A DNA stretch of 64,000 bases from Chitinophaga japonensis (GCF_007830125.1 NZ_VLLG01000003.1:548247-612246); one strand, 5' to 3'. Shown: positions 9,063-18,232, counted from the stretch's first letter. The notes: a model not told the origin generated them from the letters alone. Program-made: numbers and translations.

Positions 9063-10235
9063 TTATTTAGCCAGTAAGTTTTTGCTAATGGTAAAGTAAA
9101 AAACGGACCCTTCTCCCAGCACAGACTCTACCCAGATATTACCGGCATGATATTCCACGATCTTTTTACAGATGGATAGCCCGATGCCGGTGCCGGGATA
9201 TTCCTTCTCGGGGTGCAGCCGCCGGAACACCTCAAATATCCGCGAAACATATTCCGGCGCGATGCCGATACCTTTATCCGCAATGGAGAACAGGTAAAAG
9301 GCCGGTTCTTCCCTGCAGGAGATGGTGATCTCCGGCGTTTTGCCGCCGCTGAATTTGATGGCATTGCTGACCAGGTTCTGCAGGAGCTGCAGCAACCGCA
9401 CTTTGTTGCCTGTGACGGTGGATATTTCCCGGTTTACCTGTACCACGGCGTTTTTCTCTTCCAGGCCGTGCCGGAGGTTGTGCAGGGTTTCCGATACCAG
9501 TTCCTCGACGGACAGCAGGGAAAAGATTCTTTCTTCCGTGCCGAGCAGGGCATAGTTAAGCAGGCTTATGATCAACTCCCGCATGCGGGTGGTGGCAAGG
9601 ATGGCCCGCTCTATATAGCGGAGCTGTTCCGGCTCCCCTTTATCCGCGAGGTTTTTCCGGATCAGCAGCAGGTAGCTGTAGGTGGTGCGCAGGGGCTCCT
9701 GCAGGTCATGGGAAACGATGGAGTTGAACTGCTGCAGCTCCTCGTTGGCAGTAGCCAGCGCCTGCACGGTCCGGTTGAGCTGCATGGCCAGGGAGCGGTA
9801 GCGCTCCTCGCTGTCCTGCAGGGCCTGTTCGGCTTTTTTCCTTTCCGTCAGGTCCCGCGTTACTTTTGAAAAGCCGATCAGTTGCCTGCGCTCGTTATAA
9901 ACGGCGGTGATCAGCACATTGGCCCAGAAACGGGAGCCGTCTTTCCGGAGGCGCCATCCTTCGTCCTCGAATTTGCCCGTTTGCCGTACTACCCGCAGCT
10001 CCATACCGGGAATATCCTTGGAAATGTCTTCTGCAGGGTAGAAAACGGAGAAGTGCTTGCCCAGTATTTCGTGGGGGGCATAGCCTTTGATCCTTTGAGC
10101 GCCCTCATTCCAACTGATCACATGCCCTCCTTCGTCCAGCATGAAGATGGCGTAATCCTTTACCTGCTCTATGAGCAGGCGGTACCGTTCGGCAGTGTCA
10201 ATATTTTGCAGAATGTGATGCTTGTTGTCTTGCAT
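9063..10235 (-). CDS. PAS-domain sensor histidine kinase
   Basis: A roughly 390-residue soluble histidine kinase. A PAS sensor domain occupies about residues 15-125 (ISWNEGAQRIKGYAPHEILG), followed by a PAC-like segment and a coiled linker. The HisKA domain has its phospho-acceptor in IVSHDLQEPLR. The HATPase_c domain shows N box (LQNLVSNAIKF), G1 (DKGIGI) and G2 (GTGIGLSICKKI). There are no membrane helices, so it probably senses a cytoplasmic cue. The ATG at 10235 is chosen because the open frame upstream runs through the tRNA-Gln gene and cannot be protein-coding there. It is the first gene of the kinase-receiver-GntP unit. Confidence 0.9.
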   Translation of the reverse strand: MQDNKHHILQNIDTAERYRLLIEQVKDYAIFMLDEGGHVISWNEGAQRIKGYAPHEILGKHFSVFYPAEDISKDIPGMELRVVRQTGKFEDEGWRLRKDGSRFWANVLITAVYNERRQLIGFSKVTRDLTERKKAEQALQDSEERYRSLAMQLNRTVQALATANEELQQFNSIVSHDLQEPLRTTYSYLLLIRKNLADKGEPEQLRYIERAILATTRMRELIISLLNYALLGTEERIFSLLSVEELVSETLHNLRHGLEEKNAVVQVNREISTVTGNKVRLLQLLQNLVSNAIKFSGGKTPEITISCREEPAFYLFSIADKGIGIAPEYVSRIFEVFRRLHPEKEYPGTGIGLSICKKIVEYHAGNIWVESVLGEGSVFYFTISKNLLAK

Positions 10236-10305
10236 AGATCCGGTCGGGAAAAAAAGCCGGTGAGTGGAAATTAACTTAATATTGGGTAATTTTAAAAAAA
10301 AATTA

Positions 10306-10313
10306 TACATTTG
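10306..10313 (+). promoter_or_regulatory. Promoter of the tRNA-Gln gene (-7 box TACATTTG)
   Basis: TACATTTG is a perfect TAnnTTTG box 17 bases before the tRNA 5' end. A -33-like TTG lies at 10282-10284, with 21 bases between the two, within an AT-rich stretch. Placement directly before a stable-RNA gene makes this one of the more believable promoters in the window. Confidence 0.7.
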
Positions 10314-10329
10314 CCCTCCCGTTTGACAT

Positions 10330-10400
10330 TGCCCGATAGTATAACGGTAGTACGACAGACTCTGACTCTGTTTGTCTTGGTTCGAATCCAGGTCGGGCAA
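10330..10400 (+). tRNA. tRNA-Gln (anticodon CTG)
   Basis: The acceptor stem TGCCCGA (10330-10336) pairs with TCGGGCA (10393-10399), with A10400 as discriminator. The anticodon stem ACAGA/TCTGT closes a seven-base loop CTCTGAC whose central triplet CTG reads codon CAG (Gln). The T-arm has the loop TTCGAAT with a five-pair stem including one G-U pair. CCA is not encoded. The gene has its own promoter just upstream and terminator just downstream, so it is a monocistronic unit between two protein genes. Confidence 0.93.
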
Positions 10401-10405
10401 CGAAG

Positions 10406-10447
10406 CTGGACAAGTGCGATAAGTCGCTGCTTGTCCAGTTTTTATTT
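10406..10447 (+). terminator. Intrinsic terminator after tRNA-Gln
   Basis: CTGGACAAG (10406-10414) pairs perfectly with CTTGTCCAG (10430-10438), with a 15-base loop, followed by a T-rich run TTTTTATTTT. It ends the tRNA transcript six bases after the mature 3' end. Confidence 0.85.
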
Positions 10448-10541
10448 TGGGGTAAAGCCGCTTGCATTGCTCGTGGCTGCAGGCATTCCAACGCTTACGT
10501 AAATATGGTATATTGGAGTAGTCTTATTTAAAATTGCGTCC

Positions 10542-10800
10542 ATGATAACAGCGCTTCCAGCGGCATACCAGGAAATAGAGACAGCCACCCGGCAGTCAGG
10601 TTTTTCAATGGCTTCAGATGTGCTCACCTGCACCTTGCTACGAACGCTGGCAGGCACTAAACCGGGTGGTAGATTTCTTGAGCTGGGCACAGGTACCGGG
10701 CTGGCTACCTCCTGGATACTGGATGGTATGGATGCCCGGGCTTCCCTGGTCTCCGTTGATCACGATGCCAGCCTGTTGGCTATAGCACGCAACTTCACCA
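10542..10800 (+). pseudogene. Truncated class I SAM methyltransferase (N-terminal fragment)
   Basis: The frame from ATG 10542 encodes about 85 residues that look like the front of an O-methyltransferase-like protein, with SAM motif I FLELGTGTGLATSWIL and an acidic loop VSVDHDASLL. Just after ARN the methyltransferase character stops, and the frame continues only as antisense of the 3' end of topoisomerase III (which ends at 10810). The substrate-binding half is absent, so the gene is most likely a remnant cut by a deletion or rearrangement that abutted it to the topoisomerase gene. No promoter was recognised. Confidence 0.65.
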
Positions 10801-10809
10801 GAACAACAT

Positions 10810-12930
10810 TTACAGATCCGCCACCACCTCAAACTGTGCATTCAGCAGCAGCCGCGCCTGTACGGGCTCCCCGCCGCCAGGTAGCTGCAATCCTTTAATC
10901 CTGGACGTTTTGCCTTTCGTAACGAGGTCAGCCACCTGTTTGTCCGTCAGTTTTTTGCCCAGCACCTCGAATGGCAGTTTGAAGCCACACTGCTGGTAGT
11001 TGGCGCAGCCGTAGGCGGTGTTCCCTTTTTTGAGCGGGTGAGCTTTGCATTTGGGACAGGAGAGCGATGTGATGTCGGGAGGGGCAGAGGCTGATTTCGC
11101 CCTGGGGCTTTTAGCCGGCTTTTCCGTTTCCGGCGGCGTTTCCGGCGCCACGGTAATTACCTTGTAACCAGCCGTCTTTACTTCGTGCACCAGTGCGGTG
11201 ACCATTTGCACCAGCTCTTCCTTGAAGGTTTCCATGGCGTACCCGCCTTTCTCGATCTGCCGCAGCTTGCGTTCCCACTGGCCTGTAAGCTCCGGGCTTT
11301 TCAGCAGCTCCGATTGTATGGTGTCTACCAGGTCTATGCCGGTTTGCGTGGCGTAGATGTTCTTTTTCCGTTTCTCGATGTATTTACGGCGGAACAGCGT
11401 TTCTATAATATTGGCGCGCGTGGAGGGCCGGCCAATGCCGTTGTCCTTCAGCAGCTCCCGCATCTCCTCGTCTTCCACCTGCTTGCCGGCAGTTTCCATG
11501 GCCCGCAGCAGCGTGGCCTCTGTAAAAGGTTTGGGGGGAGAGGTTCTGCCCTGGTGCACTCTTGGCGTATGCGGACCGCTTTCTCCTGCCTCAAAAACCG
11601 GGAGTATTTTTTCCTCTTCCTCGCCTTCTTTTTTGGTGGCGGCATCATTTGCGTACACTTCTTTCCAGCCCGGTTCTATGATCTGCTTGCCGGTTGCCTT
11701 GAAAGGCACCTGTCCCACCTTTCCCAGCACGGTGGTATTGGCAATGCGGCATTCCGGGTAAAAGGCTGCGATAAAGCGCCGGGCCACCAGGTCGTAGATC
11801 CGTTTTTCTTCAGGAGGCAGCCCCGAAGGGTATACACCGGTGGGGATGATGGCATGGTGATCGGTCACCTTTTTATCATCAAATACGGTCTTCAGTTTGG
11901 GGATGGGCTGCTCCAGCAGCGGCGCTACCAGGGTTTTGTAGGGCGTCATGTCCTGCAGGATGCCCGGGATCTTTGGATGCAGGTCTTCCGACAGGTAGGT
12001 GGTGTCTACGCGCGGGTAGGTCACCATCTTCTTTTCGTACAGGTTCTGGATATATTTTAACGTATCATCCGCGCTGTACCCGTACCGTTTGTTGGCTTCC
12101 ACCTGCAGGGCGGTGAGGTCGAACAGGCGGGGATTGCCCTCCTTGCCTTCTTTTCTTTCAAACGACACTACCTCGAAGGGGTGCTGCTGCAGGTAGGCCA
12201 GCCCCCGGTTCGCCTTTTCCAGGGTTTTCAGCCGGTCGATAGTGGCGGTGAATTCGGTATCGCGGTAAATGGTCTTGAGCTCCCAGTAATCTTCCTGCAC
12301 AAACGCATTGATCTCCTTTTGCCGTTGCACGATCATGGCCAGCGTAGGAGTTTGCACCCGGCCGATCGACAGTACGGTTTTGCCCTGGGCAAATTTCTTG
12401 GTAAAGAGCCGGGTGGCATTCATCCCCAGCAGCCAGTCGCCGATAGCCCGCGCGCTGCCGGCGGCGTACAGGTTGTCGAACTGCGCGCTGTCGCGCAGCG
12501 CAGCAAAGCCGTTACGGATAGCCTCATCCGTGAGGGATGATATCCACAATCTTTTTACGGGGGCGGTGCAGCGCGCCTTCAGCAGCACCCAGCGCTGTAT
12601 CAGCTCGCCCTCCTGGCCGGCGTCCCCGCAGTTGATCACCTCCTCGCATTGCTGCAGCAACTGTTCAATAACAGAGAATTGTTTCTGTACACCGGCATTA
12701 TCGATCAGCTTGATGCCAAAGCCCGGCGGCAGGATGGGCAGGTCTTCGAGCCGCCAGTATTTCCAGTGCTCGTAATAGTCATGCGGTTCCTTCAGCGTAC
12801 AGAAATGCCCGAAGGTCCAGGTTACCTGGTAGCCGTTTCCTTCGTAGTACCCGTCGCGGCGCTGGCCGGCGCCCAGCACATGCGCTATATCCCTGGCCAC
12901 ACTTGGTTTTTCTGCAATACAAACCTTCAT
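10810..12930 (-). CDS. topB: DNA topoisomerase III (type IA)
   Basis: A 706-residue type IA topoisomerase. The TOPRIM domain at the N-terminus starts CIAEKPSVARDIAHVLG, with the acidic DxD-like segment CGDAGQEGEL near residues 102-110. The active-site Tyr305 lies in MVTYPRVDTTYL, the type IA catalytic motif that forms the transient 5'-phosphotyrosine link. The C-terminus (about 630-690) carries a four-cysteine zinc-ribbon-like module (CPKCKAHP...CANYQQCG) followed by a helical segment. The enzyme relaxes or decatenates single-stranded regions in DNA. Many Bacteroidota carry topB copies on conjugative elements, but no conjugation genes are visible here, so this could be the housekeeping or an accessory copy. 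Confidence 0.93.
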   Translation of the reverse strand: MKVCIAEKPSVARDIAHVLGAGQRRDGYYEGNGYQVTWTFGHFCTLKEPHDYYEHWKYWRLEDLPILPPGFGIKLIDNAGVQKQFSVIEQLLQQCEEVINCGDAGQEGELIQRWVLLKARCTAPVKRLWISSLTDEAIRNGFAALRDSAQFDNLYAAGSARAIGDWLLGMNATRLFTKKFAQGKTVLSIGRVQTPTLAMIVQRQKEINAFVQEDYWELKTIYRDTEFTATIDRLKTLEKANRGLAYLQQHPFEVVSFERKEGKEGNPRLFDLTALQVEANKRYGYSADDTLKYIQNLYEKKMVTYPRVDTTYLSEDLHPKIPGILQDMTPYKTLVAPLLEQPIPKLKTVFDDKKVTDHHAIIPTGVYPSGLPPEEKRIYDLVARRFIAAFYPECRIANTTVLGKVGQVPFKATGKQIIEPGWKEVYANDAATKKEGEEEEKILPVFEAGESGPHTPRVHQGRTSPPKPFTEATLLRAMETAGKQVEDEEMRELLKDNGIGRPSTRANIIETLFRRKYIEKRKKNIYATQTGIDLVDTIQSELLKSPELTGQWERKLRQIEKGGYAMETFKEELVQMVTALVHEVKTAGYKVITVAPETPPETEKPAKSPRAKSASAPPDITSLSCPKCKAHPLKKGNTAYGCANYQQCGFKLPFEVLGKKLTDKQVADLVTKGKTSRIKGLQLPGGGEPVQARLLLNAQFEVVADL

Positions 12931-13046
12931 AATCTGTTGAAAAGAGGGGCAAATGTCGTGATTTTTTCCGGGAGCATCGCTGCATAAGATAGTATATCCC
13001 GAACCGGATATTTCAGTAACTTGTAGCAGCCAGATGTTTTGTGCCT

Positions 13047-13505
13047 ATGAGAGAAATATCCGATTCTATCTTTGATGAGCAATTTCTTGCAGAAGTGCTG
13101 ATACGGCGTCGCCGCCTGATGCCGCTTGCATTGAAAATATATGTATGGATCTATATGATCGTTTCCGGGCTGGGACTATTGTTGTTTAGCATCGGTATAG
13201 CAGATATGGGTACCTGGCAAATGATGGTAAACGTTACCTCGCCCGGGTTTATGTTAGGCCCTGCTCTTTTCCTGTTTGGCGGCATGTTCCTTTTAAACCT
13301 GTTCATCTGGCTGGAAAAAAGGTGGAGCATTCTCTGGACGCTGGCAATAACTGGCTTCACGATCCTGATCCTGTTTATCACGAAATTTCCTTTTATCGAC
13401 GGAACATCCCCGGTTTACAGCAAGCCGTATATATGGGTAACGGTCATTGCCATTCCGTATCTTGTTATGCTGTGGCGGATAAAAGACAAATGGGAAAGGG
13501 GATGA
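13047..13505 (+). CDS. Small integral membrane protein, unknown function
   Basis: A 152-residue protein (ATG at 13047; an in-frame GTG lies two codons earlier) with an N-terminal cytoplasmic segment rich in Glu and Arg and about four membrane helices (near residues 25-50, 65-85, 93-113 and 125-143). It ends in a basic tail RIKDKWERG. A 2TM-like domain as found in small Bacteroidota sensor-associated proteins is possible, but I do not recognise a specific family. An intrinsic terminator follows immediately. Confidence 0.75.
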   Translation: MREISDSIFDEQFLAEVLIRRRRLMPLALKIYVWIYMIVSGLGLLLFSIGIADMGTWQMMVNVTSPGFMLGPALFLFGGMFLLNLFIWLEKRWSILWTLAITGFTILILFITKFPFIDGTSPVYSKPYIWVTVIAIPYLVMLWRIKDKWERG

Positions 13506-13506
13506 A

Positions 13507-13536
13507 GGCCCGCTCACCGAGCGGGCCTGGACTTTT
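13507..13536. terminator. Intrinsic terminator between convergent genes
   Basis: GGCCCGCTC (13507-13515) and GAGCGGGCC (13519-13527) form a nine-pair GC-rich hairpin with an ACC loop, followed by TGGACTTTTT. It lies two bases after the stop of the membrane-protein gene and 20 bases from the stop of the converging GH2 gene. Confidence 0.8.
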
Positions 13537-13558
13537 TGGGATACTTGGTTATCTGCCA

Positions 13559-16471
13559 TCAAAGTATCACCACCTTGAAAGACCTGTACACACCCGCACC
13601 TTTCAGCACCAGTAAATAAACCCCTCCTGCCGGCTTTTTATCAAAAGACAGCTCCTGGTTCACCTGGCCTGGCGGCAGCAACCAGCGGTGCACTGCATTT
13701 CCACGCATATCCAGTAAAGTGGCCAACGCGGTTTGTTTTAATGCGGGTGTGCATACGATATAGATCGCATTGCCTGTTACCGGGTTGGGGTACAGGGCTA
13801 TTTTGCTGCCGGGAATACCCGCCTTTATACCGGCAATGGTGAGCGTGTGCAGGTTGCTGCAATCCTGGCCGGTGGCGTACCATCCCGGCCCATAACTGCC
13901 GGTAGCGGCATAGACGGTACTATCGTTGCTGCTGCCGGCAGGCAGCGCATGGTAAACACCATGATGTTTGCGGGAGAAGGCGATCCTGTTTTGCGTATCA
14001 CCATCATCAGTTCCGTAATCAATACCAATACCCGAAAAACTGTCAAGCTCGCCGCTGTGAACGCTGCACTGCCATCTCCGGGCGGCCGACAGGCTGCGCA
14101 TGTTCATGCCCGGCCAGCCGGCAGCAGCGTGTATGGACAAGCGTACCGCCACGGCTCCGGACACCGCAGCAACGCCGGACAACACCACTTTCCGGCGCCG
14201 GCCACCGGAGCCAACAGGAAAAGTCCGGTCAACGGCAGTGGCGCCGGCGGATAAGGCCACAGCCCCTTCCACAAAACTATGCGGGCTGCCCGGCGTGCCG
14301 GGGTAGGAAGGATTGGTACAGACAAGCGTTTTGTCGGCCGGCAGGTGAAGGATACCGTCTGTCAGTACAAGAGCGGAATTAATGGATCGCAGTGCCAGGT
14401 TGTCCTGGATGATTACGCCTTCCGGGTTGTTAACAGTGATGCTGTGCAGCGAGCGGGAAACGGGTAGCTCATGTCCTTCCGTAATGACCTGGGCCGGTGC
14501 GCCCGCATCGTGGTGGTAGCGCACGTACAGGGCAGCCGCACTGCCCAGCGTATAGGCGTCTGACAGGGAGGCATGCTGGGTGCGTCTTATCTCGCAATAG
14601 GTAACGGCTGCGCCGAAGCCCACCTGTGTATTGTCCATGGTCAGGTAGGGGCCGTTATGGAACACGCCGTCTGCCAATGTAAGTATGGAGGGGATGCTGA
14701 CAGGCGTTTGCAATATAACGCCATGCGGGTTGCCGGCCGTAAGACTGCGTATGATCCCGTAGGCATAGGTGCCGGTACCGCCCAGCAGGGTGCTGTTTGC
14801 AGCCGGCCCCATGATCAATGTGGCGCCGGCTCTTGAAAGATCAACGGCGCCGTTGTTCACGAGGTTTCCATTTACGGTCACCGTTCTGCCGATGGTACCG
14901 TTCTTCGCGTTGAATATCCCGGTGCTGTCCACTGTCAGGTCTCCGGTGCTGAAAGTGTTGGAAGTGTTGGTGTTAAAGCCCAGGGTGCCGGCAATACGGG
15001 TACAGGCAACTTTTACCGGCGTATTAATGGTGATGCTGCTGCCTGCAAGGATCACTACAGTATCCGCATCTGCGGGTACTACGCCCCCCTGCCAACTGGC
15101 CGGCAGGGACCAGTTGCCTCCTGTGGCGGTGGAGGTGATCAATGTGCCGGTAGCGGAAGGTATTACCCTGAACGGGATAGCAGCGTTGGCTACCTTGCCG
15201 TGCGGGTCATGCACGTATACATACAATCGGTAGTTCCCGGCAGCGGCGGGCGCCCTGAAACGCATGCTGTCCGCTGCCTGTGACAAGATCAGCCCGGGTA
15301 CACCCGGCAGGCTGGCAGCAGGGTCGCCGCCGGCCATTGCGCTGTTTTCGGGGATGATCAGCCATTCGTAGCGCAGCGGATCATTATCCGGGTCACTGGC
15401 ATGTACCCACGCAGTATTAACGGAATTGGCTTCCACGATCACCGTATCTTCCGCGCGTTTGTTATTGAAGAGGAGGGAGTCCCTGTTACGGATCACCGGG
15501 GCGCGGTTGGAAGGGTAGGCGCCGGTCCACGCATACTGCATTTCATCGGCGGCTGCAAATGTTTCCCCCAGGCGGTTGTACAGCCCGTACCAGGTCACTA
15601 CATCTCCGGAGGACTGGTATCCCCACAGGAACACGAAGCCGCCCAGGCAGTTGTTCAGCGCATTGCCGGCAATATGATCCTGGTATACCTGCCGGTAAAT
15701 AGCCGCTTTCTCCGTGCTGGTCTGCTCTACAAGACCGCCCCAGGGCATAATGCGACGGGGCTCCGGGTTCATCTGCCAGGTACCTCTTGGACCGAATTCC
15801 GTGATCATATAGGGTTTTGTCCAGCCGGCGCTTTGCAGGTTGGGCAGTACGCCGGGCACATTGGGAGCGTAGCTGTTAATGGAAAGAATATCCAGGGCCG
15901 TGAACCGCTCTTTCAGCAGCTTTACTTTGTTCACCTCGGAGTTGACCAGCACGGTCGTGGTCAAATGGTTGGTATCCCTTGCATGGATCATCTCGCCAAT
16001 ATCGTTGAGCGCATCCCAGAACAGGATATTAGTGGCCGTATCGGCATTGTTGTAGCCGGCATCGGCCTCATTGCCAATGCTCCACAGCAATACGGCGGGA
16101 TGGTCTTTGAATAGCAGCACCTGCTGCTCCAGGCTGTCGAACTGCGCCTGCACAGCCGCGGGATCGTGGTAATCCAGCTCCCGCTGCTTCCGGACATACA
16201 ATCCCAGGCAAACGGATATTCCATGCGCGTAGGCGGTATCCAGCCAGGCGGCGGTAGAATCATTGATGCCGTAGGTGCGTATTGTATTGCCCCCGAAACC
16301 GGCTACCTGTACATGGAAATTATTGGCGGCGGCCCCTTTAATGGTATAGGGCGCGCCGCCGCGGTATAGGGTATAAATACCCGCGGAGTCCCGCAGGGTG
16401 GTTTTGATAGCTTGCGCCATGCTGCCGGCATTCGCTGCCAGCAATAACAGGAAGAGTATCAGTTTTTTCAT
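13559..16471 (-). CDS. Secreted GH2-like glycoside hydrolase with T9SS sorting domain
   Basis: A 970-residue exported enzyme. A signal peptide (residues 1-20) is followed directly by a clan GH-A TIM barrel (about 25-320) resembling the GH2 catalytic domain: acid/base Glu135 in WSIGNEAD and nucleophile Glu225 in YMITEFGPRG. The N-terminal jelly-roll of classic beta-galactosidases is missing. Residues 325-440 look like an Ig/cadherin-like domain (ASDPDNDPLRYEW). Residues 440-870 are a beta-rich region with G8-like sequence at its start, and 890-970 are a C-terminal type IX secretion sorting domain (KIALYPNPV...). It is therefore predicted to reach the cell surface or medium. It is the last gene of the SusCD locus, and its substrate is presumably the glycan imported by it. 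Confidence 0.85.
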   Translation of the reverse strand: MKKLILFLLLLAANAGSMAQAIKTTLRDSAGIYTLYRGGAPYTIKGAAANNFHVQVAGFGGNTIRTYGINDSTAAWLDTAYAHGISVCLGLYVRKQRELDYHDPAAVQAQFDSLEQQVLLFKDHPAVLLWSIGNEADAGYNNADTATNILFWDALNDIGEMIHARDTNHLTTTVLVNSEVNKVKLLKERFTALDILSINSYAPNVPGVLPNLQSAGWTKPYMITEFGPRGTWQMNPEPRRIMPWGGLVEQTSTEKAAIYRQVYQDHIAGNALNNCLGGFVFLWGYQSSGDVVTWYGLYNRLGETFAAADEMQYAWTGAYPSNRAPVIRNRDSLLFNNKRAEDTVIVEANSVNTAWVHASDPDNDPLRYEWLIIPENSAMAGGDPAASLPGVPGLILSQAADSMRFRAPAAAGNYRLYVYVHDPHGKVANAAIPFRVIPSATGTLITSTATGGNWSLPASWQGGVVPADADTVVILAGSSITINTPVKVACTRIAGTLGFNTNTSNTFSTGDLTVDSTGIFNAKNGTIGRTVTVNGNLVNNGAVDLSRAGATLIMGPAANSTLLGGTGTYAYGIIRSLTAGNPHGVILQTPVSIPSILTLADGVFHNGPYLTMDNTQVGFGAAVTYCEIRRTQHASLSDAYTLGSAAALYVRYHHDAGAPAQVITEGHELPVSRSLHSITVNNPEGVIIQDNLALRSINSALVLTDGILHLPADKTLVCTNPSYPGTPGSPHSFVEGAVALSAGATAVDRTFPVGSGGRRRKVVLSGVAAVSGAVAVRLSIHAAAGWPGMNMRSLSAARRWQCSVHSGELDSFSGIGIDYGTDDGDTQNRIAFSRKHHGVYHALPAGSSNDSTVYAATGSYGPGWYATGQDCSNLHTLTIAGIKAGIPGSKIALYPNPVTGNAIYIVCTPALKQTALATLLDMRGNAVHRWLLPPGQVNQELSFDKKPAGGVYLLVLKGAGVYRSFKVVIL

Positions 16472-16498
16472 CTGTGGAATGTTTGTCTTTTCATTTGC

Positions 16499-16559
16499 CA
16501 GATGGAATCTCGCATCAAAGTGCCCCTGTGAGGAAAAGGTTTATCATGCTCGGTTTCAT
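16499..16559. repeat. Unidentified ~60-bp repeat, copy A
   Basis: This 61-base segment is about 80 percent identical to 25176-25235, by hand alignment with one single-base gap. The last 19-20 bases (TTATCATGCTCGGTTTCAT) and the first nine are identical in both. On the minus strand it begins ATGAAACCGAGCATGAT and lies between the FAD oxidoreductase stop and the GH2 start. The ten bases CATTCCACAG precede ATG both here and at the GH2 start. Confidence 0.75.
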
Positions 16560-16588
16560 CTGTGGAATGAGATTGTTAACGTAACAGT

Positions 16589-18232
16589 TTATTTCCTGTT
16601 CAGTGTCAGCACCTGCCCGTCTTTCAGCAATACCGGTTTCAGTACTTCGTAAGGCAGCTCCTGCACGGTCTGGTGACGATCCAGCGCAAGGGCGGCGGCA
16701 GTGCCGGCAGACTGCCCGAGCACCATGTACACCGGCTCCATGCGGATAGAACTGTAAGCCACGTGCGATGCGGAGAGGCATACCGGTACCAGCAGGTTCA
16801 CCGCTTCTGCAGACCTGGGCCTTAAGGAACGGTAGCTGATGGTGTAATACGTACTTTTCTGCTTGCCATAGCTGCCTTCTGCATGTACCCTGCCCTGCTC
16901 ATCCACCACCCGCGATACATAATGGCAATCGAGGGGATAGGTAGCCACTGCTACGGCGTCCTGCACCGGCTCCTGCCCGTTGCAGTTCTTTTCCGTCATT
17001 ACGTAGTCACTTACCATCCGGCGGGCTTCCCGCACATACAACTGGTAGGGGAAGTGACCGTTATCCGTAAATTCGTCTTTCGGCAGTCCCCAGCGTTTCA
17101 TTTCCATACGCATGGCTTCGGGCAGCCGGGGATCGTTGCCCAGGAACCAGAGCAGGCCCAGCGCGTAATCTTTGTGCATTTGCGCAATGCTGTCCCGCGT
17201 TGCGTAACCAGCCTCCGGCCAGGCGTAGTTGGCGCCTACGAAGTCAGCATGATTGGTGTCCGTTTTTTTATTGGGCATCGGCGTAAAGGAGATGATATTT
17301 TTCAGCGGGATACCCGGGTTCATGGCAATGAAACGGGCCAGGAACTCGTACCACAAAGGCTGGTAACCGGCCGGTTGCGCAATAGCGATCCGGTTGTCCG
17401 GGTCGTCTGTGAGCGTAAGCCGGTAGCAATAAGCTTGCGTGCGGTGGTCGCCTTCCCCGTTGCTGCCGGGAATGTGTGGCTCGAGGAACGGCAATATGCC
17501 GGAGGAAGGATCGCCCTTTTTGATGTAGGGATCGATGGAGACGCCGTCCCTGCCAAGGATCCCGTTGAGCTTGATGCCGTTCAGCGTTTCATTGTAAACG
17601 CTGTTGGACTCCCTGCCCACGATGTAGGAAACACCTGCCCGGGCCATCAGGTCGCCTTCATAAGTGGCGTCAATAAACATCCGGGCAGGATAGTGGCGGC
17701 CATTCTCCATGCGTACGGCGCTGATGCGCGCCCCTTCTTTTTCAACCCCATGCGCAGGATGCAGCCGTTCGTTATATGCCACCTGCACGCCGGCGTCCTG
17801 CAGCATTTGCCGGAAAATATCTTCTCCTACATGGGATTCGTATACCCACTGCATCTGCAGGGAGTCGTTTTTACCGGAATAGGTCCGCTTTTTGGAGCGC
17901 TCAAAAAAGGTATCCCTCGATTCACTGCGCCAGGCGCTGCTGTCGCTGTAATACGCATATAGCCGCCGGTAGAAATCGCGGGTCAGCCCGCCGGCGATCC
18001 TGAAATTGTTCAGGTCAGTGGCCGTTAGCCCGGAAGCCGCCATGCCGCCCAGGTGCGCCGTGTTGCTGATCAATACCACCTGCTTGTGCATCCTGGCCGC
18101 CTGTATGGCCGCGGTAATACCGGCAGGCGTTTCGCCGTAAACACATACATCCCATTTTTTTTGCGCCTGCAGCAGGTGAGCGCTGCATAAAGTGACTGTT
18201 AGTATAAAGCCGTAAATAATTGAATTCTTCAT
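16589..18232 (-). CDS. Exported FAD-dependent oxidoreductase (FAD_oxidored family)
   Basis: A 547-residue protein from ATG 18232 (MKNSIIYGF), with a signal peptide ending near LLQAQ. The FAD-binding Rossmann segment reads WDVCVYGETPAGITAAIQAA, the GxTxAG variant typical of the FAD-dependent oxidoreductases often found in polysaccharide loci. Middle segments (FIDATYEGDLMARAGVSYIVGRES) and the C-terminal SASHVAYSSIRMEPVYMVLGQSAGTAAALA are also family hallmarks. It follows SusD by 39 bases on the same strand. A role in oxidising or processing a carbohydrate or its substituent in the periplasm is inferred from context only. Eight extra N-terminal residues are possible if the start is at 18256. 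Confidence 0.88.
   Translation of the reverse strand: MKNSIIYGFILTVTLCSAHLLQAQKKWDVCVYGETPAGITAAIQAARMHKQVVLISNTAHLGGMAASGLTATDLNNFRIAGGLTRDFYRRLYAYYSDSSAWRSESRDTFFERSKKRTYSGKNDSLQMQWVYESHVGEDIFRQMLQDAGVQVAYNERLHPAHGVEKEGARISAVRMENGRHYPARMFIDATYEGDLMARAGVSYIVGRESNSVYNETLNGIKLNGILGRDGVSIDPYIKKGDPSSGILPFLEPHIPGSNGEGDHRTQAYCYRLTLTDDPDNRIAIAQPAGYQPLWYEFLARFIAMNPGIPLKNIISFTPMPNKKTDTNHADFVGANYAWPEAGYATRDSIAQMHKDYALGLLWFLGNDPRLPEAMRMEMKRWGLPKDEFTDNGHFPYQLYVREARRMVSDYVMTEKNCNGQEPVQDAVAVATYPLDCHYVSRVVDEQGRVHAEGSYGKQKSTYYTISYRSLRPRSAEAVNLLVPVCLSASHVAYSSIRMEPVYMVLGQSAGTAAALALDRHQTVQELPYEVLKPVLLKDGQVLTLNRK

Noticed and set aside
10236..10400. N-terminal extension of the PAS kinase to 10400
   Set aside because: It would run antisense through the tRNA-Gln gene and its promoter; the start at 10235 fits the PAS domain.
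10810..12930. Topoisomerase III taken as the mark of a conjugative element
   Set aside because: No tra, mob, integrase or attachment-site features are visible nearby, so the gene alone does not support a mobile element.
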